A program made the position numbers and the translations under genes. This document shows, in pieces, positions 52,838-57,752 of a DNA stretch of 57,752 nt; position 1 is the stretch's first letter; each line of letters opens with the position of its first letter. The stretch covers positions 1 through 57,752 of the forward strand of contig SKKK01000262.1 in assembly GCA_007121535.1 (NCBI GenBank). The letters run 5' to 3'. The notes beneath the pieces were generated by a model. That model worked only from the letters and a program-made list of their open reading frames with translations, was not told the origin of the DNA and searched no databases. The stretch is from Planctomycetaceae bacterium (GTDB lineage Bacteria; Planctomycetota; Planctomycetia; Pirellulales; Pirellulaceae).

Positions 52838-54516
52838 ACGAGACGAATCTGGGAGAACCGGTGCCGCTGGTGGACGGAGTTGCGCAGAGCGCGCCCGTTT
52901 CGGCTTGGAACGCCGATACGTATCAGATTACAGCTCAATACCAGCCCGAGCAGTCCTCAGGTTACGGCAGCAGTTCGGGGACCGTGATCCAAGTGATCAA
53001 TCGAGCCGAGCTGACGGTGAACGCGGACGACCAGACCGTGACGTACGGGGACGCCGTGCCGGACTTGACGTACACGATCTCGGGCTTTGTCGCCGGGGAT
53101 ACCAGTGCGGTAGTCACGGGGACACCGTCGCTGTCCACGGATTACGTCGCCGGCACGCCAGTGGCTTCCAGTCCGGTGGCGATCACTGTGGCGGCGGGCA
53201 CGCTGGCAGCCGACAACTACACGTTCGCGCTGCAGAACGGCCAGATCACGATCGTCGCGGCCGAGCTGACGGTGACCGGCATCACGGCCGAGGACAAGTA
53301 CTACGATGGGACGACAGACGCTACGATCGATGTCAGCGGTGCGTCGCTGGTCGGGGTCTTCGAAGGCGACGACGTGACGTTAGACACAACGGGTGCTGTG
53401 GGCGTCTTCGAGGATTCGAGCGTTGGTTCTGACAAAAGGGTGGTTGTCTCGGGATTGGAGATCCAGGGCGGTGATATGGGGAATTACACCCTGGTTCAGC
53501 CGGAGACCACGGCCAGTATTCTCGAACAGGCGGGTACCCTGTCCGCCACGCTTGTCGATGGAGAACTGCTGATCGTAGACAGCTCGCCGGATGGTGCGGC
53601 CAACAGCATGACCGTGACGCGCGACGGTACGGATCTGGTCATCCGCGATGCGAACGAGCCGTTTATCGCTGCGCCGGCGGGCGGAACGCTGAGCGGCGAC
53701 AAAAAGACGCTGACCATCCCGTTGTCGCTGGTCACCGGTTCGCTGATCGTCGATTTGGCCGGTGGTACCGACTTGATGAACGTCGGCTCGTTGGGAACCG
53801 GTTTCCCTTCGTTCCAGATCATGGGCGAGAATGTCACCGACGTGGTCAACTTCAACGGCTCGATCACCTTTGCCGCCGACCACGGCCTGACAGTCGTAGA
53901 CGTCGGGACGGTCAACCTGCCCAACGCGGCCAGCGAGATCGTCGCCACTGGCACCGGAGCGGTGAGTATGACGGCGCTGCGCAACATCGCGCTGGGGTCC
54001 GGTTCGAGCATTACCACGGCTGACGGCGACATCACGCTGGACGCCAACCAGCAGACCCAGGCAACCGACGGCAATTTCGTAGGTATTGACGTCGATGGCG
54101 GGACGATCGAAGTGACCGGTAGCGGCACGGTGACGCTCCGCGGAAGGGGCGGAGATGACGCTGGCGGGAATCAGTACGGCGTCCACGTGCGCAATGGCGG
54201 GCAAGTCATCGGCGGCGACAGCGGTGACGGCGTGGTGATCATCGGGACAGGCGGCGATGGCACAGGCAACGCCAATCATGGTGTGCAGTTGTCTGGCTCT
54301 GGAGCGTATTTATTCTCCACTCCTATTCGCGTCGCTTATCCAGGCTGCACGAACCATGAGTGGCGTAATAACTCTGCGTTCGCCGGGTTGAAAAGCGACG
54401 GCTCGGTGGTTACCTGGGCAGTTCGGGAAGTGGCGGTAACAGCAGCAGCGTGGCAGGCGAACTGGAAGGCGACGTTTCGCAGATTTTCTCGACCTGGACC
54501 GCGTTTGCGGCGTTGA
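52831..54516 (+). CDS. Giant surface protein, fragment 2
   Basis: This frame continues fragment 1. The protein context actually begins at about 52817 with [20 protein letters not shown], an Ig-like module, so the ATG-like start is not a true translation start. MBG-type domains follow ([40 protein letters not shown], then [20 protein letters not shown]). A beta-repeat region like that of fragment 1 comes next ([36 protein letters not shown]). It enters the first [15 protein letters not shown] unit (here [15 protein letters not shown]) and leaves frame at a G run, 54416-54418, where one G is missing relative to the next unit. The last 30 residues ([15 protein letters not shown]) are out of frame. 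Confidence 0.65.
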   Translation: MVNETNLGEPVPLVDGVAQSAPVSAWNADTYQITAQYQPEQSSGYGSSSGTVIQVINRAELTVNADDQTVTYGDAVPDLTYTISGFVAGDTSAVVTGTPSLSTDYVAGTPVASSPVAITVAAGTLAADNYTFALQNGQITIVAAELTVTGITAEDKYYDGTTDATIDVSGASLVGVFEGDDVTLDTTGAVGVFEDSSVGSDKRVVVSGLEIQGGDMGNYTLVQPETTASILEQAGTLSATLVDGELLIVDSSPDGAANSMTVTRDGTDLVIRDANEPFIAAPAGGTLSGDKKTLTIPLSLVTGSLIVDLAGGTDLMNVGSLGTGFPSFQIMGENVTDVVNFNGSITFAADHGLTVVDVGTVNLPNAASEIVATGTGAVSMTALRNIALGSGSSITTADGDITLDANQQTQATDGNFVGIDVDGGTIEVTGSGTVTLRGRGGDDAGGNQYGVHVRNGGQVIGGDSGDGVVIIGTGGDGTGNANHGVQLSGSGAYLFSTPIRVAYPGCTNHEWRNNSAFAGLKSDGSVVTWAVREVAVTAAAWQANWKATFRRFSRPGPRLRR

Positions 54517-54990
54517 AGAGCGACGGCTCGGTGGTTACTTGGGGCAGTTCCTCCTGGGGTGGAGACAGCAGCAGTGTGGCGGACGAGCTGGAAAGCGGCG
54601 TCTCCCAGATCTTCTCCACTGCTCATGCCTTCGCCGCGTTGAAGAGGGACGGCTCGGTGGTCACTTGGGGCGCTTCCTCGTTTGGCGGAGACAGTAGCAG
54701 CGTTGCGGGCCAACTGCAAAGCGGCGTCTCTGAGGTCTTCTCTACGAAAAATGCCTTTGCCGCACTCAAGAGCGACGGCTCGGTGATCACGTGGGGCCTT
54801 TCCAGCAGCGGCGGCGACAGCAGCAGTGTGGCGGACCAACTGCAAAGCGACGTCACCGAAATCTTCTCGACTCACCAAGCCTTCGCCGCACTGAAGAATG
54901 ACGGTTCAGTGGTCACCTGGGGCTATCCACCTTCAGGCGGCGACAGCAGTAGCGTGGCGGCCGAATTGCAGAGCGGCGTGGTGGGCTTTG
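54376..54990. repeat. 126-bp tandem repeats encoding [15 protein letters not shown] units
   Basis: Units begin at 54376 (125 bp, one base short), 54501, 54627, 54753 and 54879. Each encodes 42 residues: [15 protein letters not shown], then GGDSSSVADEL-like and SGVSQIFST. The motif resembles RCC1-like propeller blades or the related bacterial DGSVVTWG repeats. Confidence 0.9.
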
Positions 54991-55676
54991 CGAATCCCTT
55001 CACCGACGACTGGCTGATCATCCAAGGAGACGCGCGGATCGCTTCCCGTGGAGGCGCTGTGTCGATCACGGGTATCGCCGGAGACGGAACCGATAGCCTG
55101 GCGATCCACGTAGCCGACACAGGCGCGATCACGACCGAGCAGCACGGCGGCAACGTGACGCTCGCCGGTAACAGCGTGACAATCGGTGCCCTGGCGAACG
55201 TCTCGGCCGACAGCGCAAGCACTGTCACCATCCTGCCCTACGAATCCGGCGTAGCAATCGACCTGGGTAACAAGACCGGCGGCTCACTTGGCTTAACCGA
55301 CGCCGAACTCGACCGCATCACCGCCGGGACGCTGACTATCGGCGATCTAGCCAGCGGCCCGATCAACATCAGCGCGGCGATCACTCGCCCATCGGCGACT
55401 GACATGCACCTGATTAGCGGCGGGGCAATCGTTTTCGATCCTGGTTCAATCGACACGGGGAGCGGGACGCTCGTACTCGACCCCGGTACTGTGGTGCAGC
55501 CGCTGACGGCCGGGACGGACCTGACAGCTAGCACCGTCTCGTTCGTCGACGGGGCCCAATTGGCGATCCACATCGACGGCACGACGGTCGATATCCAGTG
55601 CCACGTCTCAGAGTATTTGGCGGAAAAGCGGGTGAAAATCTCGGAATCCGTGACCCCGCTACCCCGCCCCTCCTAA
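54450..55676 (+). CDS. Giant surface protein, fragment 3
   Basis: This frame picks up after the one-base loss at 54416-54418; translation in context starts near 54420, so the ATG at 54450 is incidental. It contains the remaining four DGSVVTWG repeats (to about 54990). A beta-helix-like stretch (IQGDARIASRGGAVSITGIA, then LAGNSVTIGALANVS) follows, and then copy B of a repeated block ([40 protein letters not shown]). After TTVD at about 55591 the sequence leaves the protein family: IQCHVSEYLAEKRVKISESV has no relation to the parallel place in fragment 4 (TTVDTEYSQLNVAGS). The frame therefore ends in foreign or rearranged DNA. Confidence 0.65.
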   Translation: MAGELEGDVSQIFSTWTAFAALKSDGSVVTWGSSSWGGDSSSVADELESGVSQIFSTAHAFAALKRDGSVVTWGASSFGGDSSSVAGQLQSGVSEVFSTKNAFAALKSDGSVITWGLSSSGGDSSSVADQLQSDVTEIFSTHQAFAALKNDGSVVTWGYPPSGGDSSSVAAELQSGVVGFANPFTDDWLIIQGDARIASRGGAVSITGIAGDGTDSLAIHVADTGAITTEQHGGNVTLAGNSVTIGALANVSADSASTVTILPYESGVAIDLGNKTGGSLGLTDAELDRITAGTLTIGDLASGPINISAAITRPSATDMHLISGGAIVFDPGSIDTGSGTLVLDPGTVVQPLTAGTDLTASTVSFVDGAQLAIHIDGTTVDIQCHVSEYLAEKRVKISESVTPLPRPS

Positions 55677-55817
55677 GAAAGAAATAGTACCCCGCCTGCG
55701 TCACAAGTGGCGATGTGCGTTGACGTTACGTGCGATTGGCGGCTATCGGAGGCGGGTCGACTATTTCAAGACACCACGCCACTTAATGTGGAACGGATTT
55801 GCCAAATAATCTGAGTC
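55592..55817. other. Foreign junction segment with an inverted repeat inside the adhesin locus
   Basis: This 226-base segment resembles neither flank. It contains an inverted pair: GAAATAGTACCCCGCCTGCG at 55681-55700 and CGGAGGCGGGTCGACTATTT at 55747-55766. The flanking protein blocks are not contiguous with each other: the left stops inside copy B and the right begins at an earlier point of the repeat. So it is more than a simple insertion. Confidence 0.6.
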
Positions 55818-57650
55818 TTGGCATTTACCGGAATCTCGCTCGACGGTGCTACCGTCTCGGCTGCGGGCGCCGGCAGCATTACCCTCGCTGGACGTGGCGG
55901 CACGGTGGGCGAGAATTTCGGAATCCAAATCCAGGACGACGGCCAAGTGATCGGCAACGCAGGAACGTCTAGTATCACGCTCGTAGCCGACTCGATGACG
56001 CTGACTTCCACCCCATCGGTCGATGCTGGATCAAATTCGGTCGTCCTGCGGCCTCACACTGCTGGGACGCGGATCGACTTGGGCGGTGCCGATGTATTGA
56101 GCGGTAGTCCTCTCACGCTGGGCCTTACCGATGCCGAACTCGACCGCATCACCGCAGGGACGTTGACGATCGGCGATGCGGCTAGCGGCCCGATCACCGT
56201 TAGCGCGGCGATCACTCGACCATCGGCGACCGACGTACGTCTGGTCGGCGCCGGTGGGATTGTCTTCGATCCTGGGTCTCTTGATACGGCCGGCGGCACA
56301 CTGGTACTCGACCCCGGCACCGCAGTCCATCCGCTGACGGCCGGGATGGACCTGACAGCCAGCACCGTCTCGTTTGCCGACGGCGCTCAATTGGCCATCC
56401 AGATCGACGGTACGACGGTCGATACCGAGTATTCCCAGTTGAACGTCGCAGGTAGCGTGGACTTGACCGGGGCAACGCTGGCGATCAGCGGTTCCTACTC
56501 GCCCGTGGTCGGTGACACGTTCACGATCGTCAATAGCGACGGCAGCGATCCGATCATCGGCACCTTCAGCGGGCTGCCTGAAGGGGCCGTGATCCCGGAT
56601 TTCCTGGGCAGCGGGATGGTTGCCGCGATCACCTACGTCGGGGGCGATGGCAATGACGTGGTGTTGGAAGTGCAGGCCGCCGAGGCCGTAGGCGTCCAGG
56701 TGGTCGCCGTTGCGGCGCCCTCGGCAGCGGGGGCGACAACCTTGCCTTCCAGCTTGGATATGGTGGCACTGGGCAGCACGTACTACGTCGAGGTCTGGGT
56801 TCAGGACCGCATGCTGCCTGGCGCCGGCATGTCCGGCGGCAAGGTGGACGTGAATTACACGACGGCCGTGGGCGATGCGATGAACGTGTTCAACTTGAAC
56901 TTCGATATGTTCCCGGACGGGGTGATCGATGACCCGAACGGCCTGGTGAAGAACTTGGGCGGCGGAACGTTGACCGGCGGACAAGGCATCGCTCCCCAGT
57001 GGACTCGGCTGGGCTACGTCGAGTACGTGGCGACAGACCTGGGCGAAGCGACGTTCGAGCTTGGTCCCGGCTCGTTACCTTTCAGCCGCTTCGGCGTAGG
57101 AAACGTGCCTTGGGATCTGGTGGATCTGGGCGCACCGATCATCGTGAATCAGATCGGGGCGACGCGGATTGATATGACAATTGTCCACGAGCCCAGCACG
57201 ACGGATGGCAACGGCGAGATAGCCAGCTTGCCTGCCAGTGCGGATTGGGTTCACGAATGGCAGTCGTTCTGGGTCGAGATCTGGGTCAGTACGCCGGGTT
57301 CGACGACGTTGGGCATCACCGAAGCGATGGTGGATCTGCATTATCACGCCGAGTATCTGACGGCTCAGGAGATCCAGCACGGGCCCGGCTTTGGGGGGGA
57401 CCTCACTGGCGAGATCCAAGACAACTTGGGCCGGGTCGATCAAATCGGCGGCAGCACGCTCGTAAGCGGGTTAGGCCAAGAAGGCTACGTGCTGCTGGCC
57501 CGAGTCCGGTTTGCTTCGACCGGCGACGACGACGTGCCGGTGGACGAAGAAGGGCGGAACATCGGTCCGTACGACATGCACATGGCATTGGCGAGCGGAC
57601 TGACGCGACTGGCCGGTGCCAATCCGAGCTTAGGATCAAGGGAAAAATAA
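55818..57650 (+). CDS. Giant surface protein, fragment 4 (C-terminal part)
   Basis: The 610-codon frame begins inside a repeat (AFTGISLDGATVSAAGAGSI, compare [20 protein letters not shown] in fragment 1), so its ATG-like start is accidental. It holds copy C of the repeated block ([20 protein letters not shown]) and an autotransporter-like ending module (GDTFTIVNSDGSDPIIGTFS, GVGDGNDVVLEV-like). Two related cohesin-like domains follow: YYVEVWVQDRMLPGAGMSGG with VDVNYTTAVGDAMNVFNLNF, and FWVEIWVSTPGSTTLGITEA with VDLHYHAEYLTAQEIQ. It stops at LAGANPSLGSREK, where homologous proteins usually run into a dockerin-type calcium repeat. None is found before 57752, so the C-terminus is missing or out of the window. 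Confidence 0.7.
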   Translation: MAFTGISLDGATVSAAGAGSITLAGRGGTVGENFGIQIQDDGQVIGNAGTSSITLVADSMTLTSTPSVDAGSNSVVLRPHTAGTRIDLGGADVLSGSPLTLGLTDAELDRITAGTLTIGDAASGPITVSAAITRPSATDVRLVGAGGIVFDPGSLDTAGGTLVLDPGTAVHPLTAGMDLTASTVSFADGAQLAIQIDGTTVDTEYSQLNVAGSVDLTGATLAISGSYSPVVGDTFTIVNSDGSDPIIGTFSGLPEGAVIPDFLGSGMVAAITYVGGDGNDVVLEVQAAEAVGVQVVAVAAPSAAGATTLPSSLDMVALGSTYYVEVWVQDRMLPGAGMSGGKVDVNYTTAVGDAMNVFNLNFDMFPDGVIDDPNGLVKNLGGGTLTGGQGIAPQWTRLGYVEYVATDLGEATFELGPGSLPFSRFGVGNVPWDLVDLGAPIIVNQIGATRIDMTIVHEPSTTDGNGEIASLPASADWVHEWQSFWVEIWVSTPGSTTLGITEAMVDLHYHAEYLTAQEIQHGPGFGGDLTGEIQDNLGRVDQIGGSTLVSGLGQEGYVLLARVRFASTGDDDVPVDEEGRNIGPYDMHMALASGLTRLAGANPSLGSREK

Positions 57651-57752
57651 CTTGGGTGTTTTAGGCTCAAACTTGTAGTTGAATTGTGGAAGTGTTTCGT
57701 CGCGAATGATAGTTGGGTTTGCCAGATATTCAGCGGAGGGTTTTTCGTTCGC

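Noticed and set aside
55681-55766. Integron attC site
   Set aside because: The inverted arms lack the RYYYAAC and GTTRRRY core pairs, and no integrase or cassette is present.

Overview
The window looks like a chromosomal segment of a planctomycete, probably Pirellulales-like. The base composition is GC-rich. The gene content is typical of that phylum: an ECF sigma factor next to a Ser/Thr kinase, a WD40 kinase, TIGR03067, DUF1080 and DUF4058 proteins, a HEAT lipoprotein, and a giant surface protein that opens with a [10 protein letters not shown] (LEPR-XLL-like) motif. All assignments come from reading the sequence; no database search was run. I saw no rRNA, tRNA or CRISPR array.

Layout. 0.1-9.2 kb: topoisomerase III, an AbgT-type transporter, decayed fragments (PIN toxin, FAD oxidoreductase), alanyl-tRNA synthetase and a HEAT-repeat lipoprotein. 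9.4-21.3 kb: a signalling block. It holds a secreted flavodoxin, a GAF-PP2C (SpoIIE-type) phosphatase, a cheB remnant, a DUF4058 protein, an MCP, CheW, a large hybrid CheA with two Hpt domains, two CheW-like domains and a receiver, and a divergent receiver-PP2C phosphatase. No CheR, CheY-only protein or flagellar gene is present, so this chemosensory pathway probably ends in protein phosphatases. 21.4-24.2 kb: a three-helix membrane protein, a Tat-exported metallophosphoesterase and an orphan TctC-type binding protein. 24.6-28.1 kb: an overlapping trio of ECF sigma factor, transmembrane Ser/Thr kinase and secretin/STN-like exported protein. 28.2-29.7 kb: a wrecked P-loop ATPase and its TPR neighbour. 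29.8-36.2 kb (minus): TIGR03067 protein, carboxypeptidase-regulatory-like protein, a ceramidase-sialidase fusion and a two-domain esterase translationally coupled to it. 36.5-42.6 kb: DUF1080 protein, mnmG with an NRDE/TANGO2 protein, a Gfo/Idh oxidoreductase and a FabH-type ketosynthase. 43.0-57.7 kb: a decaying accessory region with a surface-protein remnant, a frameshifted WD40 kinase, an Rpn/DUF4351 nuclease bracketed by heptamer arrays, and a giant LEPR-XLL adhesin broken into four reading frames.

Two themes stand out. First, the intergenic spaces are full of small structured repeats. Family A starts TAAGCACCCGGCCAG and carries a palindromic core. Family B has GGCAAAGAAA/TTTCTTTGCC ends and a GCTAGCGCC core. 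A 25-bp-arm hairpin, a GAAGCGT(T/C)AGCGA(A/G) repeat and a GACCCAACC repeat also occur. Several touch start or stop codons or lie inside coding sequence. Second, many genes are broken, and some lesions can be read to the base: a 13-bp tandem duplication, a one-base loss in a G run, an in-frame TGA and an internal deletion. They are either real decay or, for the single-base cases, possible assembly errors.
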